The notes below the pieces were generated by a model. The model made no database searches. It saw only the letters and a program-made list of their open reading frames with translations, and had not been told where the DNA came from. Source: Chitinophaga pinensis DSM 2588 (GTDB lineage Bacteria; Bacteroidota; Bacteroidia; Chitinophagales; Chitinophagaceae). From it: a stretch of 64,000 nucleotides of DNA. Below, piece after piece: positions 27,364-36,183 of this stretch (position 1 is its first letter; each line of letters begins with the position of its first letter). The stretch spans positions 9,046,001-9,110,000 of the forward strand of contig NC_013132.1 in assembly GCF_000024005.1 (NCBI RefSeq). The letters run 5' to 3'. The position numbers and the translations under genes were made by a program.

Positions 27364-27501
27364 AAAGGTACTTTGGGTAGCTGATTATCTAGTTCAGTGC
27401 CACATTATATAACAATGAAAAATAATAAAATATGATTGAATAGTAATTATTATCTGTCCGGTTTTGATACAATTATTGTCCGCTGGAGGGCAGTGAATAA
27501 A

Positions 27502-27535
27502 AAAGACCGCCTCAGCTAATGAGCGGTCTTTTTTC
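27502..27535. terminator. Intrinsic terminator after the TauE/SafE gene
   Basis: Stem AAAGACCGC/GCGGTCTTT (27502-27510, 27523-27531) with T-runs on both strands. It probably terminates the minus-strand transporter gene. Confidence 0.85.
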
Positions 27536-27604
27536 TGTTGAACATTGCTCAGCGGGCAATGCAATAGTCATGACATCCTAACACTAAAATAAAATCATAA
27601 AAGC

Positions 27605-28396
27605 TTACTTGCACAAGGTATAGATGATATCATACACACCGAAGACGATCAGTGTACATGCAAATAACTTTTCCAGTAAGGGTGACTTCATCTTTACCGC
27701 TGTCTTAGCGCCCAGATAAGAAGATGGAATAGCCGTCAGTGATAATACCAAAGCAATATTCCAGTCGATATGTCCCAGCCACCAGTGCGCCAGTGCACCT
27801 GGTATAGACAGCAATGCAGATAATACAATGGAACAGGCCAGGGCCTGTTTGATCGGCATATGAAGTTTCTTGATAAAGAAGGAACTGAATAATACCCCGC
27901 CTGCATTCGCCAGCAAACCGGATAACAATCCAATACCCAGTGAAGCCAGGACAATCAGTTGCTGATGCCCTTCTGCGGCATTTTCAACAACAGGTGTTTC
28001 TTCCACGTTCTTCTTTCTCAGAAATGAAAATAACAGTGAACCACCAATAGATACGATGAACAAAGCTGTCAGTATCATCAATGTCTTACCCGGCAGAAAC
28101 TTGCTCAGAAAAGAACCTGCCAGCGTTGCAGGCACACCAAATAAAGCGCCGGTCAGAATCACTTTGCGGTTGAATAACTTTTGACGGCTGTAAACAGTTG
28201 TAGCTGATATTGTACTGGTGATCGCTGCCGGCAATGGTGATGCCAGCGCATAAAACGGATTGACGCCTGCAAATATCTGCAAGGCCGGCGTACTTACTGC
28301 GCTGCCACCTTTGCCCAATAAACCGGACAGGTAGCCTACGATAAGGCCAATGATTAATACGACCAGATAATCGGTCTGTTGTAATAATGTGAACAT
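27605..28396 (-). CDS. TauE/SafE family sulfite exporter-like permease
   Basis: 263 residues from the ATG at 28396; a start six codons upstream at 28414 is equally open. About eight transmembrane helices form two repeats. The first contains GLIVGYLSGLLGKGGSAVST, the second GLLSGLLANAGGVLFSSFF; glycine-rich loops like these are the family hallmark. Members move sulfite, sulfoacetate or other organic anions; the substrate here is not shown. A near-ideal promoter lies 125-155 bp upstream, leaving a leader of about 118 nt, and the gene is monocistronic. Confidence 0.9.
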   Translation of the reverse strand: MFTLLQQTDYLVVLIIGLIVGYLSGLLGKGGSAVSTPALQIFAGVNPFYALASPLPAAITSTISATTVYSRQKLFNRKVILTGALFGVPATLAGSFLSKFLPGKTLMILTALFIVSIGGSLLFSFLRKKNVEETPVVENAAEGHQQLIVLASLGIGLLSGLLANAGGVLFSSFFIKKLHMPIKQALACSIVLSALLSIPGALAHWWLGHIDWNIALVLSLTAIPSSYLGAKTAVKMKSPLLEKLFACTLIVFGVYDIIYTLCK

Positions 28397-28520
28397 AAAA
28401 ACTTCCTTCAGCAAACAGGCCTGGTGTAAAGGCGAAGCTGGCTTAAATAATGATGGTTGGTAAGAGTGAAATTACAGGTATCCTTTTCTGTTACATCGAT
28501 GTTTACAGTGGAAGACAACC

Positions 28521-28551
28521 CAAAAGTACAGTGCTGTAGCGGGTCTAACAA
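28521..28551 (-). promoter_or_regulatory. Bacteroidota consensus promoter of the TauE/SafE gene
   Basis: On the minus strand TTG (28549-28551), exactly 20 nt, then TACTTTTG (28521-28528). Both elements are perfect. Confidence 0.75.
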
Positions 28552-28706
28552 AATTTCAGCCAACAGCAGGTCATTACTAAAAGTTATAGAGGATAACCAT
28601 AAGTAATAATTTTGACAGCAGCGGCCCGGACGGGGCTATAACCTATTTAGCCTACTAAATCTATGATTTGGATAAAATCACTATAAAAAGCTTAAATCAC
28701 ATTTTT

Positions 28707-28991
28707 TTACCATTGATACACCATCCCGATACCTCCGGGTGCAACCGTCAGTTGCAGTTCATTAAAATGTTGGAACAGCCCTTTCCCATGACTATGATGC
28801 ACCATAAAATTCACCCCGTCAAACAATAACAGGAACGCCCCCTGAAAAATAAGCGAATTGCCATACCCCTTCCAGCGGTCATGTCCTGTTCCAGACAGTT
28901 TCGTCTTTCCATGCTCCCGCATATATAAACCACCGGCCATATACGCCAGGTCCAGCGCTCAGTTTACCAGGAATATCTTTTCAATTTTATG
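28707..28991 (-). pseudogene. Remnant of a small membrane protein, 5' end lost and one nonsense codon
   Basis: The minus strand reads a membrane-like protein: IEKIFLVN, then a TGA at 28959-28961, then ALDLAYMAGGLYMREHGKT and QGAFLLLFDGVNFMVHHSHG up to the stop at 28707. The reading frame clearly continues across the stop, and at its upstream end it runs straight into a 7-bp repeat array (28993-29025). An ATG at 28940 gives a 77-residue ORF, but it starts in the middle of the domain. I recall related Bacteroidota membrane proteins with a DxAYxxGG motif but cannot name the family securely. Confidence 0.6.
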
Positions 28992-28992
28992 C

Positions 28993-29025
28993 AATTAGGA
29001 ATTAAGAATTAGGAATTAAGAATTG
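28993..29025 (+). repeat. Heptamer array, left arm of an inverted pair
   Basis: Four perfect units AATTAGG, AATTAAG, AATTAGG, AATTAAG plus AATTG. It truncates the pseudogene and is complementary to the array at 29175-29210. Confidence 0.9.
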
Positions 29026-29063
29026 ATACCAAAGATCTGCTTTCCAATCAAATAACTCAACAT

Positions 29064-29101
29064 AAAAAGAGCCGCCCCGGCTGTCCGAAGCGACTCTTTT
29101 A
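29064..29101 (-). terminator. Terminator of the ebo operon
   Basis: AAAAAGAG-C-CGC pairs with GCG-A-CTCTTTT (one mismatch) and has T-rich flanks on both strands. It lies 100 bp past eboF. Confidence 0.7.
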
Positions 29102-29108
29102 TTATTAG

Positions 29109-29140
29109 TTATTCAAATAGTTATTCAAATAGTTATTCAA
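29109..29140. repeat. 12-bp tandem repeat
   Basis: Two full and one partial copy of TTATTCAAATAG. Confidence 0.85.
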
Positions 29141-29174
29141 TATGTCTTCCTCCAGCACTTGTCTCCGCTGCATT

Positions 29175-29210
29175 CAATTCCTAATTCCTAATTGTTAATT
29201 CCTAATTCCT
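29175..29210 (-). repeat. Heptamer array overlapping the end of eboF
   Basis: On the minus strand AGGAATTAGGAATTAACAATT-type units. The last two residues and the stop codon of eboF (AGG AAT TAG) are repeat sequence. Confidence 0.85.
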
Positions 29211-30572
29211 CATAAGTGCTTTCCATATCACCCCATAAACATCCGTAGCAGCCAACTCCTGCCCTTCACCTACCTGATTAGATATCAGCACAGGGTGAAA
29301 CGACTTATCCTCAGAAATACGCCCGTGAGAGCCTTTTATGAGGGTTGCATCCAAGGGAATCACATTCATGAGATAACGGAAGCCCAGTTTTTTCTTGAGT
29401 AGCTTAAACCCGGCTTTCAGTTTGATCAACGGATCTGCGGGATTCATGAACATTTCCACAGGATCATAACCAGGTTTACGGTGAATTTCCACCAGTCGGG
29501 CGAAATCAGGCGCCTTTGCATCATCCAGCCAGTAATAGTAAGTGAACCAGCTTTTGGCGTCTGCCACCAATACCAGTTCGCCACTACGGCTGTGATGCAT
29601 TTTATGCTGCCGTTTGCCCTCTCTGTCCAGTACCAGTTCTACACCTGGTGTATTCTCCACGATGCTGCGTACTTTCTTATAAACAGAAGGATCATTCACA
29701 TAGACGTGGGCGATCTGATGATCTGCCACCACAAATGCTTTGGAAGCGCCAGGGTCCAGCAGTTCCAGTCCCCTTTCCTCTCTCACCGCGATCAGTCCTT
29801 CCTCACGGAAACGACGGTTCAGATGGATAGGATTATTCACATTTGTGATACCATATTCCGACAGGATGATCACTTCGCTGCCTCTCTTTTCATAAAATTC
29901 AACCAGCTGCTTACACACCGCATCGACTTCACCCAACTCTTTGCCGATACGGGAGAAATCCTGACCGAATTTCTGTAAACAGTAATCCAGGTGAGGCAGA
30001 TAGATCAGTGTCAGCGTCGGATCATACAGGTTATCTGTTACGATAGACGCATCCGCGATCCATTGTGTAGAACGGATGTTCGCACCTGGTCCCCAGAATT
30101 GAAACAAAGGGAAGGTACCCAGCTCTTTTTGCAGATGATCGCGCAGTGAAGCAGGATGCGCGTAACAGTCCGGCGCCTTACGGCCATCCGACAGGTACTG
30201 CGGACGAGGCGTCACGGAATAATCGGCGGTAGAATACATGTTATACCACCAGAACATCTTTGATACGGTAAAAGAAGGATCGAGACGTTTGGCTTTATCC
30301 CAGATCTTGGGAGCTTCCACCAGTTTGTTGGATTGCTTCCAGAACTTGATCTCACTGTCCTGCCTGTCATACCAGCCATTACCGACAATACCATGCTCCG
30401 CCGGCCATTGTCCGGTTACATAGGTACTCTGTACAGCTGTAGTAACAGCCGGCACCATTGGCCGGATGGTGGATAAATGCTGTTTCTTCACATATTCCTG
30501 TAGGAAGGGCGTGTGTACACCTATAAGGGAGGAGGATAAACCTACTACATCAATTACTACTGTTTTTTTCAT
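29202..30572 (-). CDS. eboF: EboF: alkaline phosphatase superfamily phosphodiesterase/pyrophosphatase
   Basis: 456 residues of the nucleotide pyrophosphatase/phosphodiesterase type. The N-terminal metal Asp is Asp8 (VIDVVG). The nucleophile block is PAVTTAVQSTYVTGQWPAEH followed by GIVGNGWYD, with Thr44 or Thr45 as nucleophile. Further metal-site blocks are LPHLDYCLQKFG, SEYGIT (where most relatives have SDHGM) and KGSHGRIS. The last gene of the ebo operon. The altered SEYG block suggests changed metal binding or substrate; this is inference. The C-terminus (MRN and stop) is made by a repeat array, so the natural end may have been a few residues different. Confidence 0.88.
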   Translation of the reverse strand: MKKTVVIDVVGLSSSLIGVHTPFLQEYVKKQHLSTIRPMVPAVTTAVQSTYVTGQWPAEHGIVGNGWYDRQDSEIKFWKQSNKLVEAPKIWDKAKRLDPSFTVSKMFWWYNMYSTADYSVTPRPQYLSDGRKAPDCYAHPASLRDHLQKELGTFPLFQFWGPGANIRSTQWIADASIVTDNLYDPTLTLIYLPHLDYCLQKFGQDFSRIGKELGEVDAVCKQLVEFYEKRGSEVIILSEYGITNVNNPIHLNRRFREEGLIAVREERGLELLDPGASKAFVVADHQIAHVYVNDPSVYKKVRSIVENTPGVELVLDREGKRQHKMHHSRSGELVLVADAKSWFTYYYWLDDAKAPDFARLVEIHRKPGYDPVEMFMNPADPLIKLKAGFKLLKKKLGFRYLMNVIPLDATLIKGSHGRISEDKSFHPVLISNQVGEGQELAATDVYGVIWKALMRN

Positions 30573-30605
30573 GTGGCGCCATTAGGATATGGGTTCAAAA
30601 CTATA

Positions 30606-31829
30606 TTACATGGCTGGTAATTCCAACTGCTGCAATACCCAGCGCAGTTCCCTTGATACGGACCTGTCCATTGGTAATTTCAGTTCAGCCGGCAATACAT
30701 CCCAGGTATAAGTTTCAACTTCCAGGTGTTGTGTAAATGGTTGTTTCCGTTGTAATTGTAATACATTCTCTATATCTGACCGCGTAGATGACAATACACC
30801 ATAACTATCAACAAACACCGGTACATGAAAATGTGAACGCCATTCTTTTACCGCCGGATTCGCTGCATCTTCCAGGGCCTGTGGCAGGTCGGGATAATGC
30901 AGGAAACCATCTTCCTTACGGGCAATCACCTGGTGCAGATAAGTCGGTTCGTTAAACTCCTTAAAAGCATTGATCACGGCTTCACGTTCGGCTGGCGCTG
31001 CCGGCAACTGTGCTTTTAATGCGGCACTGATCTGTAATTTACCCACTTTCAGGCCGTGCTGGTCCAATTGCTTTAACACATCTGCTGCCGACTCATATAC
31101 CAACGCAAAGTGACACACATCATAACACAGCTGCACATGCGTTTTTATAGCTGTCGCTGCTTCCTCTGCACTGATACGGAATTTATCTTCCAGGAAGGGA
31201 ATACCCAAAGGTAAGAGATAATGCAGGTACCAATTCAGGAACTCCTGCGTATTTTCCATCATACCATCTGGTTCCGGCTCTATATCGAGATGCATGGAAG
31301 GACCACCGCTACGTTGTATACGTACCAGTTGTTCTACTACCTGCAATACATGCAGGGTGGTAGTCTCCATGATCGCTGCTTTTTCTGATTCGCAGCGTAC
31401 ATGCCATAACTTATAGGAAAGCGGCGCTGTGGAGATACCGCCTTCCATCCCTTCAGGTAAAAGGGATGCCAGCAAACGGAATAAACGGATGGTGTAAAAC
31501 ACACGGTCTGACGTCGTCCAGTCAGGCGTATGTACATGATCTTTTACAACCGTATGGTGGAAACCTCCGTAAGGGAAGCCATTCATGGTAAACACATAAC
31601 AATCCTGTTCTTTCAGCCAGGCTTTGAATTCTTCCAAAGCCGGTTCTTTACTGAGCTCCAGACTGGCTGTATTGGACAGGCGCAGACCGATGCCGAAAGC
31701 TTTATCGGGTGCTACTTCTTTCTTTACCGCGGGTACATACTGTTTAAGCTGTGCAAAATGCGCGCTCCAGTTTTCTCCGGGATGAATATTCGTACAATAG
31801 GTTAAATGAGAATGATCAGATACTTGCAT
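30606..31829 (-). CDS. eboE: EboE: xylose isomerase-like TIM-barrel protein
   Basis: 407 residues. The N-terminus LTYCTNIHPGENWSAHFAQL is the signature of the EboE family. Further conserved pieces are FGIGLRLSNTAS, FTMNGFPYGGFHH, the metal-type motif HLDIEPEPDG and HVQLCYDVCHFALVYES. The barrel resembles sugar-phosphate isomerases/epimerases of the AP endonuclease 2 superfamily. In cyanobacteria the ebo genes are needed for export of the scytonemin precursor, but the reaction catalysed by EboE is unknown. The start overlaps the end of eboD by 14 bp, a sign of translational coupling. Confidence 0.9.
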   Translation of the reverse strand: MQVSDHSHLTYCTNIHPGENWSAHFAQLKQYVPAVKKEVAPDKAFGIGLRLSNTASLELSKEPALEEFKAWLKEQDCYVFTMNGFPYGGFHHTVVKDHVHTPDWTTSDRVFYTIRLFRLLASLLPEGMEGGISTAPLSYKLWHVRCESEKAAIMETTTLHVLQVVEQLVRIQRSGGPSMHLDIEPEPDGMMENTQEFLNWYLHYLLPLGIPFLEDKFRISAEEAATAIKTHVQLCYDVCHFALVYESAADVLKQLDQHGLKVGKLQISAALKAQLPAAPAEREAVINAFKEFNEPTYLHQVIARKEDGFLHYPDLPQALEDAANPAVKEWRSHFHVPVFVDSYGVLSSTRSDIENVLQLQRKQPFTQHLEVETYTWDVLPAELKLPMDRSVSRELRWVLQQLELPAM

Positions 31830-32979
31830 GGTTCACTTTTAAATGCTGTACAGCTTCGTTCAGTAACATTTCGTCTATCACGTGTACTTCTGCGCCTACC
31901 CCGATGGCCTTTAACAGGCAGATCGTCAGCCGGCCACCCAGGTGCTCGCGGAACTCCTGTAATCCTTTAACAACAGGTGATGGCTTACCATCTTTCATTT
32001 CCAGCAACGGATGATAAACCGGTAACTGTAGTTTCACCAGCAGGTTCACAATCCTTTCTGCCGATTCGGTGCTGATCCAGCCTAACAGGGAGGAGTAAAC
32101 GCTGTCTACTGCAATACCAATTGATACCGCTTCACCATGACGTAAAGCAAAGTCAGTGAGTTGTTCCAGTTTATGTGCGCTCCAGTGACCGAAGTCCAGC
32201 GGACGGGAAGATCCGCTTTCAAACGGATCGCCACTTCCACCGATATGTGCCATATGCAGGGCTGCACATCTGTATACAAGTTCCTGCATCACTGCCAGAT
32301 CATTGTTGACCAGGGCAGTGGCATTTTCTTCCAGCCATTCAAAGAAGGAAGCATCTTTTATTAACGCTACTTTCACAGCTTCTGATATACCGGAAAGCCA
32401 ATCCCTTGCGGGCAGCGTAGTCAGGAAATGTGCGTCGTTGAATACAGCCGCAGGTGGTGCAAACGTACCAAGGAAGTTTTTCTTTCCTTTGTAATTGATA
32501 CCATTTTTCACACCTACACCTGAATCGTTCTGTGACAATACGGTGGTTGGTATACGAATGTGGCGCACGCCTCTGTGAGACACTGCTGCCACCATACCGA
32601 CCATGTCAAGTACAGCGCCGCCGCCGATGGCCACCACAAAGGAGTGACGATCTATGGCCAGCGTATCTGCCAGGTCTACCAGGTGGTAAAAAAGTTCCTG
32701 GTCATTTTTACAGGATTCTCCTCCCGGCACAATTTCAATCTCTCCTGCAAGCTTAAATCCTTCTATCTGTTGTAAATAAGTTGTTATTTCTGTTGCAAGC
32801 GCCGGATGGGCTTTTGCTACCCCATCATCCACAATGAAAAGCAGTTTCTTGGTCAGTCCGGGCGTAGTCTGCGAAACCAGGTAATTCCTGAACTCCGCGT
32901 TGGCTGGATTAAAAAGGTATCGGGTAAAGAAAACCTTAAAAGAATAATCTACACTAAAAGTCTGTTGAATAAACTCCAT
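31816..32979 (-). CDS. eboD: EboD: dehydroquinate synthase-like sugar phosphate cyclase
   Basis: 387 residues of the dehydroquinate synthase fold. NAD-binding GGGAVLDMVG, PTTVLSQNDSGVG, and the zinc ligands in SEAVKVALI (Glu), GHWSAHKLE (His) and RHGEAVSIG (His) are all present, so the enzyme should be active. EboD forms its own branch, distinct from AroB, among cyclases that act on sugar 7-phosphates such as sedoheptulose 7-phosphate. It would make the cyclitol-like core of the unknown ebo product; that statement is inference. It precedes eboE in one operon and overlaps it. Confidence 0.9.
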   Translation of the reverse strand: MEFIQQTFSVDYSFKVFFTRYLFNPANAEFRNYLVSQTTPGLTKKLLFIVDDGVAKAHPALATEITTYLQQIEGFKLAGEIEIVPGGESCKNDQELFYHLVDLADTLAIDRHSFVVAIGGGAVLDMVGMVAAVSHRGVRHIRIPTTVLSQNDSGVGVKNGINYKGKKNFLGTFAPPAAVFNDAHFLTTLPARDWLSGISEAVKVALIKDASFFEWLEENATALVNNDLAVMQELVYRCAALHMAHIGGSGDPFESGSSRPLDFGHWSAHKLEQLTDFALRHGEAVSIGIAVDSVYSSLLGWISTESAERIVNLLVKLQLPVYHPLLEMKDGKPSPVVKGLQEFREHLGGRLTICLLKAIGVGAEVHVIDEMLLNEAVQHLKVNHASI

Positions 32980-33079
32980 GGATATCGCTCTGGTGTTTCG
33001 TTTAATAATCGTCCTAGCGGCCGTTAATGTACAAAATTTAATTGCTATTGACGAATTACGAATGACGAGCGGATTGAGA

Positions 33080-33982
33080 TCAGGTCACTGCAAACGCTCT
33101 CGCCATCAGTAATGACAATGGCAGAAGGATCAGTACGAGCAATGCGTGAGGCAGCGTGGAGAATGCGGCTACCCAGGCGGCATTCATGGCGACCAGCGCT
33201 ATGATACCTCCCTTTACAGCCTTTCCTATGTTAGGACCGGATGGGTCTTTAATGGCATTGAATAATGGCAGATTGATCATGACTGCAAACAACAGGATAA
33301 ATGGTATCGCAATCACAATATGTCCGTTCATTGCGGCCAGCGCCAGCATGGTACCATATACCAGGGCATAACAGAAGGCTGTAATGCGCAGGGTACGGGT
33401 ATTTCCACCATGCACCTCTCCACGACTAATAGCGGTCACCGCAGCGATGTATAATACAGGGATCAGGCCAATCCACCAATACTTATTTAAGGCAGGCACA
33501 ACCATACTGATACCCATCAGCAGGTTCAATCCACGGCACAGTCCCATATTGATCGGGCCCCATGCCTGGTGTTTACCCCATTTATCATATACCAGCGCAC
33601 ACACGGCAATACCCAGTGCCAGGTAACCGGTGATACGGCCTACTGTAAAAGCAGCCAGTACACCTACCAGTAACAGGTAACTACCCAGTACAATGGCTTG
33701 TGTCATGGAGATCACGCCACTCGGAATAGGGCGCTCAGGGCGCTCCACCTTATCCAGTTCTGCATCCATCACATCATTGAAGACTACGCCACCGCCGTAC
33801 AATCCGATTGTTGCCAGGCACATACATACTACTGGTAACAAATGATCCAGATAACTGGATACTTCAGAACCCAGAAATCCGGAAATAGCTACGCCAGCCA
33901 GTATATCTGCTACTGCAGTTACTATATTGGCGGGTCGCATTAAACGTAAATATCCTAATAACTTGCCTATAATATAATTCAC
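33080..33982 (-). CDS. eboC: EboC: UbiA-like membrane prenyltransferase
   Basis: 300 residues if started at the GTG at 33982, which gives VNYIIGKLLGYLRLMRPANI at the right place before the first helix. The only upstream ATG (34042) adds 20 cysteine-rich residues that look unconserved. About eight or nine transmembrane helices. The first Asp-rich motif NDVMDAELD (in FNDVMDAELDKVERPERPIP) binds the prenyl diphosphate through magnesium. The second motif region is VYDKWGKH. It would prenylate the soluble product made by EboD and others. An ebo-specific UbiA is the mark that sets this cluster apart from ordinary cyclase operons. Confidence 0.9.
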   Translation of the reverse strand: MNYIIGKLLGYLRLMRPANIVTAVADILAGVAISGFLGSEVSSYLDHLLPVVCMCLATIGLYGGGVVFNDVMDAELDKVERPERPIPSGVISMTQAIVLGSYLLLVGVLAAFTVGRITGYLALGIAVCALVYDKWGKHQAWGPINMGLCRGLNLLMGISMVVPALNKYWWIGLIPVLYIAAVTAISRGEVHGGNTRTLRITAFCYALVYGTMLALAAMNGHIVIAIPFILLFAVMINLPLFNAIKDPSGPNIGKAVKGGIIALVAMNAAWVAAFSTLPHALLVLILLPLSLLMARAFAVT

Positions 33983-34093
33983 CGGGCTCGGGTTTTCAAC
34001 AAGCAAACAATACAAATGACCGATCGTGCAGCAATGCAACAAAAGGCTGCAATCTACATGTACCGGGCATTGGCATTACCGACTTGTAACTGT

Positions 34094-35080
34094 TTATCTG
34101 ATAATATTAGACTGTTTATCTATTCTTGGCTGCTGACCACCACGCAGCACAGTACTTCCATTAAACTTCAGACTCTGATCTACATTTTTTACGGTATCAA
34201 AATCAGCCATGTCCATTTGACCACTCTGGGCAAAAGCAGCTACAGCATTGCCGAAAGTTACCAAATGAATATCATTCAAGTCAATACCACTTTCGTGCAT
34301 GAGTGCCGCGGTTTTAGGTACAGCCAACGGGTCACTGATACCCCAATCGGCAGCAGAATTGACCATTATGCGTTCACTACCATACTGTTTTACGATTTCC
34401 ACCATACGCTCATTACCCATTTTTGTAAACGGATAAATAGTGAATGCAGCCCAGAAACCACGGTCAAGTACTTCTTTTACAGTCTCTTCGTTGTTGTGGT
34501 CAACGATAATCATATGCGGATCCAGTCCGTGTTCCAGCGCAATATCCATACTGCGCTGCGTCCCTTTTTTCTTATCCCGGTGCGGGGTATGTATCTGTAC
34601 AGGTAGCCCTGCTTCTTTTGCCAGTTCCAGTTGTGCGCGATAGTATTTTTCCTCTGCAGCGGTCTGATCATCAAAGCCGATCTCACCAACACCTACTACG
34701 CCCTCTTTGTAAATAAAGGATGGTAATATTTCCATTACTGCTTCTGCCAATCTTTCATTGTTGGCTTCTTTCGAATTCAGACCTATTGTGCAGTAATGCT
34801 TTATGCCAAATTGTGAAGAGCGAAAACGCTCCCAGCCGATCAGGCTGTTAAAATAATCTCTGAAAGTATCTACTCCTGTACGTGGTTGTCCCAGCCAGAA
34901 TGCCGGTTCTATGATCGCCACTACACCTGCATCCGCTAATGCCTGATAATCATCGGTTGTGCGGGAGGTCATGTGTATATGCGGATCAAAAAAACGCATT
35001 CCCTTGATGCGTTCCATATACGAGGAAGATGTTGTGATAGGTTGAAATTCTTTACCTGTTAACTCATGACTGCAACACAT
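34094..35080 (-). CDS. eboB: EboB: TatD-like metal-dependent hydrolase
   Basis: 328 residues; starts at 35017 (MERIKGMRFFDPHIHM) or 34999 are also possible and closer to the family start. Metal ligands are visible in order: FDPHIHM, GVGEIGFDD (Glu), QIHTPH, VDHNNE and NSAADWG (Asp). This is the TatD branch of the amidohydrolase superfamily, in the EboB subgroup recognised by HIHMTSRTTDDY. It is cytosolic. Its substrate in the ebo pathway is unknown. It lies between eboA and eboC in the usual cluster order. Confidence 0.9.
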   Translation of the reverse strand: MCCSHELTGKEFQPITTSSSYMERIKGMRFFDPHIHMTSRTTDDYQALADAGVVAIIEPAFWLGQPRTGVDTFRDYFNSLIGWERFRSSQFGIKHYCTIGLNSKEANNERLAEAVMEILPSFIYKEGVVGVGEIGFDDQTAAEEKYYRAQLELAKEAGLPVQIHTPHRDKKKGTQRSMDIALEHGLDPHMIIVDHNNEETVKEVLDRGFWAAFTIYPFTKMGNERMVEIVKQYGSERIMVNSAADWGISDPLAVPKTAALMHESGIDLNDIHLVTFGNAVAAFAQSGQMDMADFDTVKNVDQSLKFNGSTVLRGGQQPRIDKQSNIIR

Positions 35081-35186
35081 GTCTTTTACTATTTATTTGA
35101 GACCTGTAAATGAACAACCTGCTACCGCGGGCTGAGATTTCCGTTTCGCAAGTTAAGATTATATACACTGAAGGTGTGATACACGT

Positions 35187-36074
35187 TTATGCTATTCGTG
35201 CGGCAACACTATTCCAGGTAAGGCGACCGCCGGCAATTTCTTCTTTTAAGGTGGCTGATTCCTCCAGCAATGCAAGTGCTGGCGCATATGTACTTGAAGC
35301 ACAAGCTAAAGCAGCGGCTTCTTTCTCTACATTCACCGCTGAATTCCAGACACGTTGGATGTCTGCGAAATTGTCTGCAGTAATAAATGGCCCTACCAGG
35401 CGCCATAACAAAGGATGTACTGTCCTGCCGGCAGCCCAGCGTTCATGGGCATAGTCTGTTAAAATGGCTGCCAGTGCTTCGTTGGCTCTCTCGTCCAGTC
35501 CGGTAATAAGATGAATCGGTTTGTCTGTAAAAAACGCCTTCATTACCAGCTGATTCCATGCCGGTTCGTCCAGATGACGGGAAGGATAAACATTATACAA
35601 CATGACAGCTTCCTGTACCGGACCAATATTGGAACGGATCCCCTCTGTTGTGCGGAATATCCATGCCTCCGGCCATGCCAGCAATGGTAATGCGCTGTAA
35701 AGCGCCGCCTGCTCATTCATATCGGCGGCATCAAACAGTCCCTCGATCACTTTCACATAGGTATCCTTATCGTCAGCCGGCAGCTGCAATAACCACCACA
35801 GCCTAACCACTTTGTCTAACGTCGATCCCTGTATGAAAAACGGCGTCCCGTCTGATAATGCTATAAACGGTTGCTCCGTCTGCACCAGCTGCTTCCCGGC
35901 GAAACGCGGAATAGCTGTAAAAGTAAGATTGAATCGCTGTACGCTTACAGGTACCCCCAGTTTTTCCTGCTGCTGTTGTAGCCAGCTGAGTGCCTGCTCC
36001 GTACTGTTGTGCTTAATGATATCAAATAATAACGCTTCCGTTTTATTCCTGTCGTGGTAATACGCTTGTTCCAT
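35187..36074 (-). CDS. eboA: EboA domain protein
   Basis: 295 residues from the ATG at 36074 (a GTG directly before it is also open). First gene of the cluster. No enzyme motif is seen. The sequence is largely alpha-helical, with SWLQQQQEKL, a tryptophan-rich LDKVVRLWWLLQLP and the conserved patch LPLLAWPEAW followed by IFRTTEGIRSNIGPVQEA and ALYNVYPSRHLDEPAWNQLV-type sequence characteristic of EboA. Its role is not known. A -7-like TAACTTTA lies at 36099-36106 just upstream, probably the operon promoter. Confidence 0.85.
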   Translation of the reverse strand: MEQAYYHDRNKTEALLFDIIKHNSTEQALSWLQQQQEKLGVPVSVQRFNLTFTAIPRFAGKQLVQTEQPFIALSDGTPFFIQGSTLDKVVRLWWLLQLPADDKDTYVKVIEGLFDAADMNEQAALYSALPLLAWPEAWIFRTTEGIRSNIGPVQEAVMLYNVYPSRHLDEPAWNQLVMKAFFTDKPIHLITGLDERANEALAAILTDYAHERWAAGRTVHPLLWRLVGPFITADNFADIQRVWNSAVNVEKEAAALACASSTYAPALALLEESATLKEEIAGGRLTWNSVAARIA

Positions 36075-36098
36075 CACCCGGGCTAATTTATCTAGTGC

Positions 36099-36106
36099 TA
36101 AAGTTA
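36099..36106 (-). promoter_or_regulatory. Candidate -7 element of the ebo operon promoter
   Basis: Minus strand TAACTTTA, one mismatch to TAnnTTTG, 25 nt from the eboA start. A T-rich stretch, not a clear TTG, lies 20 nt upstream. Confidence 0.4.
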
Positions 36107-36162
36107 GCAGATTAAGTATTAAAAAAAGTGAAAAACTGTGATGGATGGTGTAGTAAATAAAA

Positions 36163-36183
36163 GAGAGGCACCTTGTGCCTCTC
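36163..36183 (-). terminator. Intrinsic terminator upstream of the ebo operon
   Basis: Perfect 9-bp stem GAGAGGCAC/GTGCCTCTC with a 3-nt loop, then TTTTATTT on the minus strand. Confidence 0.85.

Noticed and set aside
28707..28940. 77-residue protein starting at 28940 as an intact gene
   Set aside because: Its frame continues upstream through a stop with matching hydrophobic sequence, so it reads better as a truncated remnant.
28993..29210. CRISPR-like array
   Set aside because: The repeats are contiguous 7-bp units without spacers, and no cas genes are present.
34016..34606. 196-residue open frame on the plus strand across eboB and eboC
   Set aside because: Antisense to two well-conserved genes, with low-complexity composition and no family resemblance.
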